Source: Acidobacteriota bacterium (GTDB taxonomy: Bacteria > Acidobacteriota > Terriglobia > Terriglobales > Acidobacteriaceae). Taken from it: a DNA stretch of 64,000 nucleotides. The translations under genes and the position numbers were made by a program. Within the stretch, counting starts at the first letter, position 1. Every line of letters starts with the position of its first letter. Below the pieces are notes generated by a model. That model was given only the letters and a program-made list of their open reading frames with translations, was not told the origin of the DNA and did not search any database. Location: NCBI GenBank assembly GCA_021781795.1, contig JAJXWA010000001.1, positions 744,001 to 808,000 of the forward strand, read 5' to 3'. Shown in pieces: positions 1 to 8,126 of this stretch.

Positions 1-136
1 CCAGCGTGTAGTTGTGGCCATGGCCGTTGCGATTGGCGCAGCGGCCGAATACCTTCTCATTCTGCTCGGTAGACCATGCGTTATTCCAGTAAAAGTGCGA
101 TGCCGAAAATGTGGCTCTGCGCGTTAACTCGACCAT
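1..136 (-). CDS. queD: QueD-like 6-carboxytetrahydropterin synthase (6-pyruvoyl tetrahydropterin synthase family), N-terminal part
   Basis: The reverse strand reads an open frame from ATG at 136 to the window edge, giving 45 residues. It contains TFSASHFYW near residues 9-17 and CANRNGHGHNYTL at the end. These match the PTPS/QueD fold: the first zinc-binding His in SASH, the catalytic Cys, and the HGH zinc ligands. Family members make 6-carboxytetrahydropterin for queuosine or pyruvoyl-tetrahydropterin for pterins, and sequence alone cannot separate these here. An AGGA sits just before the ATG, so spacing is tight. The gene is truncated by the window, not broken. QueD rather than eukaryote-type PTPS is an inference. 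Confidence 0.85.
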   Translation of the reverse strand, partial: MVELTRRATFSASHFYWNNAWSTEQNEKVFGRCANRNGHGHNYTL

Positions 137-249
137 TCCTGAACCCCAATGAAAAGATGGACGATGCAGGCGGTTCGACGCCTGCGCTTTACCGTGGTTT
201 TCATCCTGCGAAAAACTGCGGCTCTATGTTTCCAGCGTACGCAGCCACA

Positions 250-1428
250 TTAGCGCGCGTAGCTTCGTCCCTTCCAGCTTACCTGTTTGATGACCCGGTG
301 CTGAAACCAGCTGCGATAGAGCAGAGCCACAAACAGCGGCAGTCCCAGCGGCGAAATGGCGCAATTGACGAAGCCAAAATTGGATTTGGCGACCCTCGCA
401 TAGAAGCGGAAGAGATTGCGCGCCCAGATGAGCAGCAGAACCCATCCCACGCTCAGCCACTGCAGGCTCCGCGGAGCCAGCCGGCCATTCCACAGCTCGA
501 TGGCAAGAACCGGCAATCCGATGAGCAGAACCAGATCCAACGCCCGCCATACCGCCAGCGAGAGCGCATTGTTAAAGAGCAGCACAAGGTTTTTCGTCCA
601 ACCTTCTATCATGGCGCCAGTTGTGCGATACATGCGCGTGGATACGGCATCTTCTGCGTACCGAAACCACAGGCCGAGCTTGCGCCGCTTGGCAAGAAAA
701 GCCAGCTCCACATCTTCCAGCACGCGGCCTGCGACCGCCTCGTGCCCGCCAAGCTGACGGTAGGCCTCGCGCTCAACCAGCAGGAACTGGCCGTTGGCCG
801 CAGCCACACGCTGGTTCGGATCGGAAACTCCTGCCGGGGGATACGCCAGAGCCAGCTCGCAGAAAACCAGTGGCATCAGCGCGCGCTGCCACACCCCGCG
901 AACGATTTGTCGCGGTGAATAGCTCAGCATCCCCACCTTGTGCCGCATGGCTTCGTGCATGGCCCGATGCAGATCACCGGGCTCATGAACAGTATCTGCA
1001 TCGGTAAAGAGAAGCCACCGCCCGCGCGCTTTTGTCACAGCGGTCCAGATTGCGTTCGCCTTCCCCGTCCAACCCTTTTCCAGCTTCCGGGCGGGCACCA
1101 CTGTCACGCCCTCGAATCGCCGCGCAATCTCCGCTGTGGCGTCGCTGGAGTGATCGTCAACCACCACCAGCTCCCAATCACGGCCAAGCTGAAACATGTC
1201 CTCCGACTGCCGGACCAGCGATTCAAGGCACTGCGCAATGCAATCCGCTTCGTTCCTCGCAGGAATAATCACGGTGAGTTCCATCAGCTCCGCCGGTTCC
1301 GGCTGGTCAAAGACTCTGCCGGCGAAAGAGGGCCTTGCCAGTGGTTCGTCACCCGGATCGGTCAGTCCCAGCACAGGCTTTCGGACGGCTTCTGTTTGCT
1401 GGCTGCTCTCTGCGTGCCTATCGTCCAT
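250..1428 (-). CDS. Family 2 glycosyltransferase with C-terminal membrane segments (HpnB-like)
   Basis: This is a 392-aa GT2 glycosyltransferase. The GT-A fold begins with ELTVIIPARNE, followed by VVVDDHSSDAT, the DxD-type FTDADT and the acceptor-side RVLEDVELA. The C-terminal third carries hydrophobic segments (LVLLIGLPVLAI, LSVGWVLLLIW, LPLFVALLY), as in membrane-anchored GTs such as HpnB. Donor and acceptor are unknown. The frame is open further upstream. I chose ATG at 1428 because AAGGGAC lies at a good distance. ATG at 1284 starts exactly at the domain and is the alternative; it would leave a wider gap to the divergent TlpA-like gene. Confidence 0.85.
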   Translation of the reverse strand: MDDRHAESSQQTEAVRKPVLGLTDPGDEPLARPSFAGRVFDQPEPAELMELTVIIPARNEADCIAQCLESLVRQSEDMFQLGRDWELVVVDDHSSDATAEIARRFEGVTVVPARKLEKGWTGKANAIWTAVTKARGRWLLFTDADTVHEPGDLHRAMHEAMRHKVGMLSYSPRQIVRGVWQRALMPLVFCELALAYPPAGVSDPNQRVAAANGQFLLVEREAYRQLGGHEAVAGRVLEDVELAFLAKRRKLGLWFRYAEDAVSTRMYRTTGAMIEGWTKNLVLLFNNALSLAVWRALDLVLLIGLPVLAIELWNGRLAPRSLQWLSVGWVLLLIWARNLFRFYARVAKSNFGFVNCAISPLGLPLFVALLYRSWFQHRVIKQVSWKGRSYAR

Positions 1429-1469
1429 ACCGCCGTCCCTTCCCGCGTAGCCCTGTTGCTCCGTATTAT

Positions 1470-1967
1470 ATGGATGTGCAGCCTTCTTCACGTTTCGGAG
1501 TCATTCTTCTTGCAGTCCTAGCACTGCTTCCTGGTTGCAATCGAGGCTCTCATCCCGCCCAGACTGGCCTCAAAGCGCCCGATTTCACGGTCAACGACGG
1601 CATCTCTTCTGTCCACCTTGCGAACTATCGCGGCAAGGTTGTGTTGCTCAACTTCTGGGCTACATGGTGTCCACCATGTATCGAGGAGATGCCGTCGCTG
1701 CTCCAACTCCACCATCAGGATCCCAATATTGTCATAGTTGCGGTCAGCATTGATGAAGATCCCGACGCCTATGCGAGCTTTCTCCGCAATCGCCATATCG
1801 ATCTGATTACGGTACGCGATCCGCAGCAGTCTGCCGCCAATCTGTTTCATACGGATATGTGGCCCGAGACCTACGTCATCGATCGCAACGGAGTCATCCG
1901 CCGCAAATTCATCGGCGCGCAGGACTGGACCAGCCCGGAGATCGTGCATTACCTCAACAGCCTGTAA
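1470..1967 (+). CDS. TlpA/ResA-like thiol-disulfide oxidoreductase lipoprotein
   Basis: This 165-aa thioredoxin-fold protein has an N-terminal signal ending in a lipobox (LLPGC, Cys23), so it should be a lipoprotein outside the cytoplasm. The active site is WATWCPPC with Cys67 and Cys70. APDFTVNDG is the typical AhpC/TSA-TlpA entry strand, and a cis-Pro region (WPETYVIDRNG) follows. TlpA/ResA proteins reduce disulfides in periplasmic clients, often during cytochrome c maturation. ATG 1470 was chosen because the signal peptide starts there, although the frame stays open to 1335. It is divergent from the glycosyltransferase. Confidence 0.9.
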   Translation: MDVQPSSRFGVILLAVLALLPGCNRGSHPAQTGLKAPDFTVNDGISSVHLANYRGKVVLLNFWATWCPPCIEEMPSLLQLHHQDPNIVIVAVSIDEDPDAYASFLRNRHIDLITVRDPQQSAANLFHTDMWPETYVIDRNGVIRRKFIGAQDWTSPEIVHYLNSL

Positions 1968-1992
1968 GGCCAGCACTTGTTATCATGGTTCT

Positions 1993-2256
1993 ATGACGAC
2001 CGTCGACATTCTCTTTCGCTACGCAGCCGAACCCGATGATGCCTCGACCTTCGCGCTGGGAAGTCTGCGCGAGGTCTATGGAATCCGCAGCATCAGCTTT
2101 GACCGTGCGGCCCATACCCTGCGCATTGAGTACGATGCGACCCGTTTGAATGCAGCCACTGTGAATGGCCTTGTCCGGCGCGCAGGACTCAACCTCTTGG
2201 AAGAGCTGCCTTTGCTGCCGCCTCAGCCCGCGCCAGAGACGACCAGAGCAGTCTGA
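1993..2256 (+). CDS. Small conserved-type protein, HMA-like fold possible
   Basis: This is an 87-aa soluble protein starting 25 bp after the TlpA-like gene, probably in the same transcript. The pattern IRSISFDRAAHTLRIEYDATRLNAATVNGLVRRAGL resembles the beta-alpha-beta layout of heavy-metal-associated (HMA) domains in spread form. The CxxC metal motif is absent, so metal binding is not supported. I do not recognise the family with certainty. Pairing with a periplasmic thiol oxidoreductase might hint at redox or metal handling, but that is only an inference. Confidence 0.65.
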   Translation: MTTVDILFRYAAEPDDASTFALGSLREVYGIRSISFDRAAHTLRIEYDATRLNAATVNGLVRRAGLNLLEELPLLPPQPAPETTRAV

Positions 2257-2285
2257 TTGCGCCACCATAGAATCCCTGATACTCT
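2257..2285 (+). promoter_or_regulatory. Candidate sigma70 promoter of tRNA-Arg
   Basis: TTGCGC (2257-2262) and TACTCT (2280-2285) are separated by 17 bp. Transcription would start near 2292, about 24 bp before the tRNA. It is called by eye from spacing and partial consensus. Confidence 0.35.
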
Positions 2286-2315
2286 GTCTTAGGTTCCTAA
2301 TGGAATCCCACCTAT

Positions 2316-2392
2316 GCGCCCGTAGCTCAGCTGGATAGAGCGACTGACTACGAATCAGTAGGCCGGAGGTTCGAATCCTTCCGGGCGCACCA
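2316..2392 (+). tRNA. tRNA-Arg (anticodon ACG)
   Basis: A full cloverleaf can be drawn: acceptor GCGCCCG pairs with CGGGCGC, the D-arm is GCTCAGCTGGATAGAGC, and the anticodon stem ACTGA/TCAGT encloses loop CTACGAA with anticodon ACG. The T-arm contains GGTTCGAATCC. CCA is encoded (2390-2392). A34 would be deaminated to inosine by TadA. The 3' half of tRNA-Arg is a classical attB for tyrosine recombinases, and a recombinase relic lies about 100 bp downstream. Confidence 0.97.
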
Positions 2393-2493
2393 TTCAAGTT
2401 AAAGATTTCAAATATGTTGATGGCCATTCGAGAGACATGCTCAGGATGGCCTTTTTCGTCTGGTGGCTGTTCCGCTGGCTGCTGGGTTCTTCA

Positions 2494-3124
2494 TCATGCG
2501 CTCGCTCGCGGAGGCCTATCCCCGGGGGCAAGGTGGGTGTTGCGGGCGACCCTTGGGATGGTCCGGGGACCTGAAAGCTCCTGGATCGCCTTGAGCGAAA
2601 CGCCGGCCTGTGCAAGCCACCTGCAGAATGTGTGCCGATTGCAGTGCCAGGTGTAATCCTCGATCTTGGCTTACTGGATGGACGCCTCGAACCAGAACCG
2701 GCAGTAGTTGCCTGCCTCGGGAAAGACCAGGTCCATGGGGCCGTGCGGGACCAGCTCGCGCTGCGCTGCATGGCAGCCATCGCCACAGAGTTGAGGGGGA
2801 CGTCCCTGGAACGAACAACCTCGGGTTCGGATCCTTGGTATCAATCAGCAGGATGACTTCGCCATGGAGATGGGCATCCCGTTAAGTCAGAGCGAATTGC
2901 TCCTCCCATCCCATTCCGGTATTGATGCTCACAATGATTTGGGCGACGCGCGCCAGCAGATGTTTCCGGAACAGGCCGCGCTGGATAAGTTTGGGTTGAT
3001 GGCCGAGGATCTGCGGAAAGCTTGAAGTGAACTCCAATTCGGCAGAGTCTCCCCGCCTCTCGCCCGGCCAAGTTTGAAACACCCCACTCACAGTCGTCGA
3101 GAACCTGTAGACCGCTTTGCTCAA
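2494..3124 (-). pseudogene. Tyrosine recombinase (phage-type integrase) relic, frameshifted
   Basis: Stitching minus-strand frames recovers a recombinase catalytic domain. It reads IIVSINTGMGWEEQFALT, then a stop (2882-2884), then HLHGEVILLIDTKDPNP, a frameshift, RDVPLNSVAMAAMQR, another frameshift, DLVFPEAGNYCRFWFEAS, a stop (within 2669-2672), then YTWHCNRHTFCRWLAQAG, VSLKAIQELSGPRTI and NTHLAPG. Box II HxxR survives as HCNRHTF, but LGHK is degraded to LSGPR. At least two stops and two frameshifts make it dead. The 3' end faces tRNA-Arg, as in integrated islands. The upstream boundary is approximate. Confidence 0.85.
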
Positions 3125-3283
3125 TACTTGCCGCCTTGAACCAAGCCGCTGCGGCGGACGCTTCCGCGTGCGGCTGAGTCGGCTTCCGTGGCTCTCGGCA
3201 GAACTCGTTTACGAATTAAAACGCCTTCAAGCCAAGCTGCGAATGCGCCGCATGGCTGCGAAGGTAGTAATCGTTGGCAGTTT

Positions 3284-5479
3284 TCACTCTCCATGAAGCC
3301 GGATGTCGCGCGACGATGCGCCCACATACACGCGGCTGCCAGCGATGAACTTCCAACCGTTGGCATCCACACTCCAGATGCTCTGCTGACGCGGCGAGAC
3401 GGAGAGGGTAACCTGCCGTGACTGGTTGGGCTTGAGATCGACCTTGCTCCAGCCCACCAGACGCATCGGCGGCTCGTCTTGGTCTCGAATGCTGAGATAC
3501 ACCTGAGGTACTTCGGCACCGGCGACCGGACCATCGTTCTTGACCGTGAAGGCGACCGTCATCGTGTTGTCGGCGGCTGTCTTCACCGAAAGGTCCGAGT
3601 AGGCAAAGTGCGTGTACGAAAGGCCGAAGCCGAATTCAAACATCGGTTTGATGCTCTTCGCGTCGTACCAGCGATACCCGATGTTGAGCTTTTCGGTGTA
3701 GACCGGATCCTTGGCCATGATTCCATCCCGGCCCCAGGTGGGGATATCTTCGTTGTGCTCCGGGAATGTGACCGGCAGCTTGCCCGAAGGATTCACCTTA
3801 CCGAAAAGCACATTGGCGATCGCGCGGCCGCCACCTTCCCCCGGGTACCAGGCTTCGAGGATGGCGGCGACCTTGTTCTTCCACGGCATCAGCACCGGGT
3901 TACCACTCTCTACCACCACGATTGTGTGCGGATTAGCCGCAGCGACTGCTTCGACAAGCGCATTCTGGTTGGACGGGTTCGCAAGGCTCAGTGATGTCAG
4001 ATCGCCGAAGTCTTCGCCGGCTGGCTGGTCCACCACAACGATCGCCACATCGGACCTCGCGGCGAGCGCAGCGGCCTCGGCTATTTCCTGGTTTGAATAG
4101 GCGCGGAAAGGCTCCAGTTCGTCCCGATTGCCTGCAAAATTTACCTGTGCACCGGGAGCCATTTCCTGAATTGCCTTGACGATGGGCACGTCCGGTTTGA
4201 CCCATGGGCTCTTCCACCAGTCGCACCCCGCATGGGTACCGAACGCGAGCCCGCCGCAGCCGGCAATGTAACCCGTGACAGGCTTGAGTACGTCGCCAGA
4301 TCCTCCGCCGGTTCCAACGGCCACGTCGGCATGCGCGCCCACTACCGCAATCGACTTCACCTTCGCGGCCACAAGCGGTAGTTGCCCGCCTTCATTCCTC
4401 AATAAAACGATCGATTGCTCCTCGGCATGCTGCGCGAAGGCGGCAGCGGCGACAAAGTCGATTTTGCCTCCTTCCTTCGGCGCGTCGTCGATGAGGCCGG
4501 TTGAAATCATCGCGTAAAGATGGCGGCGGACCATATCGTCGAGGCGCGCCTCGGTGATGTCGTGATTTGCGAGCGCGTAGAGGACGTCGATGCGATTCAA
4601 CCATGTGGGCCCTGGCTCAGAGCCTTCCTCTTCATCAAGACCGGCGTTGATGGCCTTGACAGTAGAGTGCGTCGCTCCCCAATCGGATTGCACGATGCCC
4701 AGGAAATTCCAGTCGTGCTTGAGCACATCGTTGAGCAGATGGTTGTTCTCGCAGGCGTAGTCGCCATTGAGGCGGTTGTAGCTGCACATCACGCTGCCGG
4801 GATGTCCTTTTTCAACGGCGATTTCGAAGGGCAGCAGGTAGAGCTCGCGGAAGGTGCGCTCATCCACCGTCGTGTTGCCACCCATGCGATTGGTTTCCTG
4901 TTCGTTGCCGTCGAAATGCTTGATGCTGGCAAGAATGTGCTTGCTCTGCGTGCCCAGGGTGCGCTGTGCCAGCATCTCTCCGGCGAGTTCGGGGTCTTCG
5001 CCAAGATATTCAAAGCCGCGCCCTCCGCGCGGATCGCGCGTCAGATTGCCCCCACCTCCAAGGCCCATGCCGAATCCCTGTGCCCGCAGCTGCGTGGCAA
5101 TCTGCGCACCGTAATCGAAAGAAAGCTGGCGATCCCAACTCGCAGCGATCGCGAGCGTCGAAGGAAATGTCGTGCTCGCCTGCGTTTTGCTTCCCGATCC
5201 GGTGGCCGAGTCGGAGTTGCTGATATCCGGAATGTGCAGTCGTGGAATGCCTGCCACGAAGCCCGCACCCCCGCCAGGGCTGGCGATAAAGGGATACTTC
5301 GAGATGAGGAATTGCAGCTTCTCATCCAGGGTCATCTGCTTGAGCAATGTATCTGCGCGCTGAAGCATTGCTTGCGCTTCACTTGACTGGACGGCCGTTT
5401 GAGCAGAGCAATGGAATGAACCTGCCGCAAGACTGGTGAGAGCAAGCGAAAAGAATACGAGAGTCTGTCTTACGTACAT
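3284..5479 (-). CDS. Secreted family 3 glycoside hydrolase (beta-glucosidase type)
   Basis: This 731-aa protein has a signal peptide (MYVRQTLVFFSLALTSLAAG). The GH3 N-domain carries the GRGFEYLGEDPELAG signature near residues 153-167, the KHFDGNEQ substrate-binding loop, and the nucleophile in GIVQSDWGATH (Asp266). A GH3 C-domain and a fibronectin-III-like C-terminus follow (VPQVYLSIRDQ, GWSKVDLKPNQSRQVTLSV). It probably hydrolyses beta-glucosides or related oligosaccharides outside the cytoplasm. ATG 5479 is preceded by GGAGG at good spacing. It stands alone, 62 bp downstream of the stump of a second GH3 gene and inside a region with an integrase relic. Confidence 0.93.
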   Translation of the reverse strand: MYVRQTLVFFSLALTSLAAGSFHCSAQTAVQSSEAQAMLQRADTLLKQMTLDEKLQFLISKYPFIASPGGGAGFVAGIPRLHIPDISNSDSATGSGSKTQASTTFPSTLAIAASWDRQLSFDYGAQIATQLRAQGFGMGLGGGGNLTRDPRGGRGFEYLGEDPELAGEMLAQRTLGTQSKHILASIKHFDGNEQETNRMGGNTTVDERTFRELYLLPFEIAVEKGHPGSVMCSYNRLNGDYACENNHLLNDVLKHDWNFLGIVQSDWGATHSTVKAINAGLDEEEGSEPGPTWLNRIDVLYALANHDITEARLDDMVRRHLYAMISTGLIDDAPKEGGKIDFVAAAAFAQHAEEQSIVLLRNEGGQLPLVAAKVKSIAVVGAHADVAVGTGGGSGDVLKPVTGYIAGCGGLAFGTHAGCDWWKSPWVKPDVPIVKAIQEMAPGAQVNFAGNRDELEPFRAYSNQEIAEAAALAARSDVAIVVVDQPAGEDFGDLTSLSLANPSNQNALVEAVAAANPHTIVVVESGNPVLMPWKNKVAAILEAWYPGEGGGRAIANVLFGKVNPSGKLPVTFPEHNEDIPTWGRDGIMAKDPVYTEKLNIGYRWYDAKSIKPMFEFGFGLSYTHFAYSDLSVKTAADNTMTVAFTVKNDGPVAGAEVPQVYLSIRDQDEPPMRLVGWSKVDLKPNQSRQVTLSVSPRQQSIWSVDANGWKFIAGSRVYVGASSRDIRLHGE

Positions 5480-5541
5480 TTTGAGCCTCCATAGCCTGTG
5501 ACGCCTGAGCCGAAACAACTCAGACGCCACTTGCGTTAACG

Positions 5542-5802
5542 TTATTGGTTGACCTTGAGATTGGCGTGCAGGCTGGCGGTCGAGGCTTCTCTGACCCAGA
5601 CGTCAAACGCTGACTCTTTCTCGGTCCACTGTTTCGTCTGCGGATTCCAATACTTGAGCTCTTCCTTTCCAAGCGGGAATCTGACGGTCTTTGTTTCGCC
5701 GGGTTGGAGAGAGATGCGCTCAAATCCTTTGAGCTGCCGGACAGGACGGGGTAGCGTTTGCTGTTTGTGAAGAACGGGTGCGCAACGTGGCGGTTCAATT
5801 GT
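5542..5802 (-). pseudogene. C-terminal stump of a second GH3 beta-glucosidase (Fn3-like domain)
   Basis: The minus strand encodes PRPVRQLKGFERISLQP, GETKTVRFPLGKEELKYWNP and FDVWVREAS before a stop at 5542-5544. This is the fibronectin-III-like C-terminal domain that ends many GH3 enzymes. Upstream (5803-5805) is an in-frame stop and no recognisable GH3 catalytic sequence. It is therefore a remnant of a gene whose front is gone. Its sequence differs from the C-terminus of the intact GH3 next door, so it is a diverged neighbour rather than a recent duplicate. Confidence 0.8.
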
Positions 5803-6564
5803 TCACGAACGAGCGCTGGATTCGGCCCCAATTGCACTCCGCTTTGTTCATTCGCAGGCTGTGACGAAGATGCCATCTCAGACACACCGCTGTAGGAATT
5901 GTTCTGCCATGCCTCGGCATTCTCACGCAGTCAAACGGTTTAGCATCGTTCGGCAGAAGGCCTGCCTTGGGTGACAACAAAACATCATTTCACACTAAAC
6001 AGGTTGACGTCATTCCTTCAGATCCTCGCGATGCGCGCGGAATCATCGATCCGCAAGGGAAAGGTTCGCTTCAGATACCGTGACAACCACGAATGGCCGC
6101 AGAAGATTTGCATAGGGTTGAGTATTTAGACGACTCAATTGATTTGTCTTTTGACCGATCCCCAATGGGGCGACATATGGCCTCGTGCACGACCTGAGCG
6201 GTCAACTGTTTCGTACCGAGAAATCGCTCATGGACAACGGTTTCTGTGCCGATTTCAGGATAGGTATTGGGAAGCGCGGGCATCGGAAGCAATCTGAGCA
6301 GGCGTCTACTGCGCCAAATCCCCCAATCCTTGAGATTGCTTAGCTGTAAATCAGAATACGGGGTAGTGTGCAGAATCTTTCAAAGCAGCCCTCCGGCGAC
6401 CATGGAATCCGCGGAAATGATCAAGTGATATGGCTGGTCCCGGCCACGCCACTGCGTTTCCCCGATACCGCACGGGTGTCTATTGGGTGCTTGTTTCGAG
6501 ATCGGAACTTCCTGTGCGTCGACAATGTTCTCCATCGGCTGACGCAACACCAAGCTGACTCACA
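5803..6564. other. Gene-poor stretch without a recognisable gene
   Basis: Only short frames without family signatures occur here. Translations on both strands gave no match I recognise. Its position between a dead GH3 fragment and a putative endonuclease suggests decayed sequence. No tRNA-end repeat was spotted by eye. Confidence 0.6.
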
Positions 6565-7623
6565 TCAGTTGGCAGACAGTCTGATTCCTTCGGCGCGAGT
6601 CCGCTCATTTCTCTTATCTTCGGTGTCCACGTCCACACCGGCGTCTCCTTCCTGCGGTGCTCTAATCCCATACTTCAACCGCAGAAAGGCCTGGAGCGGG
6701 CCGGGCAAAACCTCCGCAAGCTCCTGCCACGTGAGCACCTTCAACCTTGTGCGTAGCGCAGCAGGACGCACCGCGGCCATCACCGTGTACCATGCCTCGC
6801 GAAGGTCCGGCCTGCGCGCATCATGCAGCACGCAGAAGCTCGCACCTGTCGCATGCGCCGCCAGCACATTGCGGATTAATTGATAGCCGGCAAAGCCGCA
6901 GCGTGCAGGCTGCTCCAACCAGTTACGCTCCACAAGTGCAGCCTGAAAATCACGTGCAGCCTCTTCGTCGCCCTGCGCTTCCCACTCCTGCGTATACGCC
7001 TCGGCAAACTCCGCAGGCTGCCCCTTTCGCGCCGCGCGCAGCTCCACGCGGGGCAGTTCCTCCGGATCATAGACTGCCTCGAAGTCCCGGTATGCCTCCA
7101 TCGCTTCTGCATCCTTAGTCTGAAAATCCGCTTCCGTCAGCTTTGCTTCCACCAGAAGGCCGCCCCATCGCATATCCACCTCCGTGCGATCGAAGCGCCC
7201 ATTCTTGAGTGGCACGCGAGCCTTCCATCCAAACTCCGGCCCTTCATCCCCATCCACTCCGAGCAGCTCTTTCAGAGGCTTGGACTCCACCACTTCCGGT
7301 GCGCAGAAGATATTCATCAGCAGAGCATCGGAACTCATCGAAGAATCCAACTCGCGCCAGCGGCGCCCCGGCTCTAGGGGCTGAGGCAGCGACTTCCTGC
7401 CGGTATGCACCTTGTCCAGTCTGCGCAGCCAGGCTGGCTGAGCAAGCATTGCCGCATAGGATGCATCGAAGAAGTTCGGATGTCTGTCCTGCTCTGGTGA
7501 AAAGACGATGACCGGATCGTCGCCGTAGCTCTCCACGTACGCCCGGCCGCGCGCCCAGTCTCTACTCCGCGCTGCCAGTTCAGCCCGCAAAGAATGCGCG
7601 TACAGGTTTGCTGCGCTCGCCAT
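6565..7623 (-). CDS. PGN_0703-family putative restriction endonuclease (PD-(D/E)XK type)
   Basis: This 352-aa protein matches what I recall of the PGN_0703 family by its conserved core: WRELDSSMSSDALLMNIF, the nuclease-like EVDMRWGGLLVEAKLTEADF (an acidic residue then E-A-K, a PD-(D/E)XK core), and a C-terminal YQLIRNVLAAHATGASF then VLHDARRPDL. Function in the family is putative; no methyltransferase or specificity subunit is adjacent. The start is ATG 7623, although the open frame runs on to 7857 and would overlap the divergent cytochrome gene. It is an orphan at the edge of the degraded island. Confidence 0.75.
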   Translation of the reverse strand: MASAANLYAHSLRAELAARSRDWARGRAYVESYGDDPVIVFSPEQDRHPNFFDASYAAMLAQPAWLRRLDKVHTGRKSLPQPLEPGRRWRELDSSMSSDALLMNIFCAPEVVESKPLKELLGVDGDEGPEFGWKARVPLKNGRFDRTEVDMRWGGLLVEAKLTEADFQTKDAEAMEAYRDFEAVYDPEELPRVELRAARKGQPAEFAEAYTQEWEAQGDEEAARDFQAALVERNWLEQPARCGFAGYQLIRNVLAAHATGASFCVLHDARRPDLREAWYTVMAAVRPAALRTRLKVLTWQELAEVLPGPLQAFLRLKYGIRAPQEGDAGVDVDTEDKRNERTRAEGIRLSAN

Positions 7624-7698
7624 ATGGAAAAGCTTACTCCGCCTCGACTCCACCTTTGGTTGGAGACCGAAACACGGTCGCGATGAGAAAATAGGAGC

Positions 7699-8094
7699 GT
7701 GACTTCCCCGCTTCGTTCCATCTTTGTATTGGTTCTTGCTGGCGTGTTTTGCGTGCCCGCCCAGCACGCCCATGCCCTTTGGTGGGGCGCAAAGAAGAAG
7801 GCAGAGCAAAAGGCAGGCGCCATTCTGTTTCGCGATAAAGGCTGCGCTCACTGCCACGGACCCGCCGGCACCGGCGGCAAGAAGGGCCCGTCCTTGAGCG
7901 GTCTCCCAAAGGACAAGAGTTGGACGCCCGCCAAAATGACCGATCAGATTCTAAACGGCGGGCAGAAGATGCCGCCCTTTTCTGACTCGCTCACCGATCC
8001 GCAGGTTGCGCAGATCGTGGCGTATCTGCGAACCCGGCACAAGCCTGTCCCACCGCCCGCAGCGCCTTCAGCTCCAGTGCCTGCGGCGGAGTAG
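7699..8094 (+). CDS. Small class I c-type cytochrome
   Basis: This 131-aa secreted monohaem cytochrome c has a signal peptide to about residue 26 (ending AHA). The haem site is CAHCH (49-53) and the likely axial Met is Met91 in GGQKMPPF. A Pro/Ala-rich tail follows. It should carry electrons in the periplasm; the partner is not identifiable here. The start is GTG 7699, but AGGAG lies only one base upstream, so initiation is uncertain. An upstream in-frame stop at 7684 rules out a longer protein. It converges with pncB. Confidence 0.85.
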   Translation: MTSPLRSIFVLVLAGVFCVPAQHAHALWWGAKKKAEQKAGAILFRDKGCAHCHGPAGTGGKKGPSLSGLPKDKSWTPAKMTDQILNGGQKMPPFSDSLTDPQVAQIVAYLRTRHKPVPPPAAPSAPVPAAE

Positions 8095-8126
8095 AACGAC
8101 CTCGGCTCCTGACGTCGGCGGATGCC

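Noticed and set aside
2393..8000. A direct repeat of the tRNA-Arg 3' end marking attR
   Set aside because: No good copy was found by eye; a computed search is needed before claiming one.
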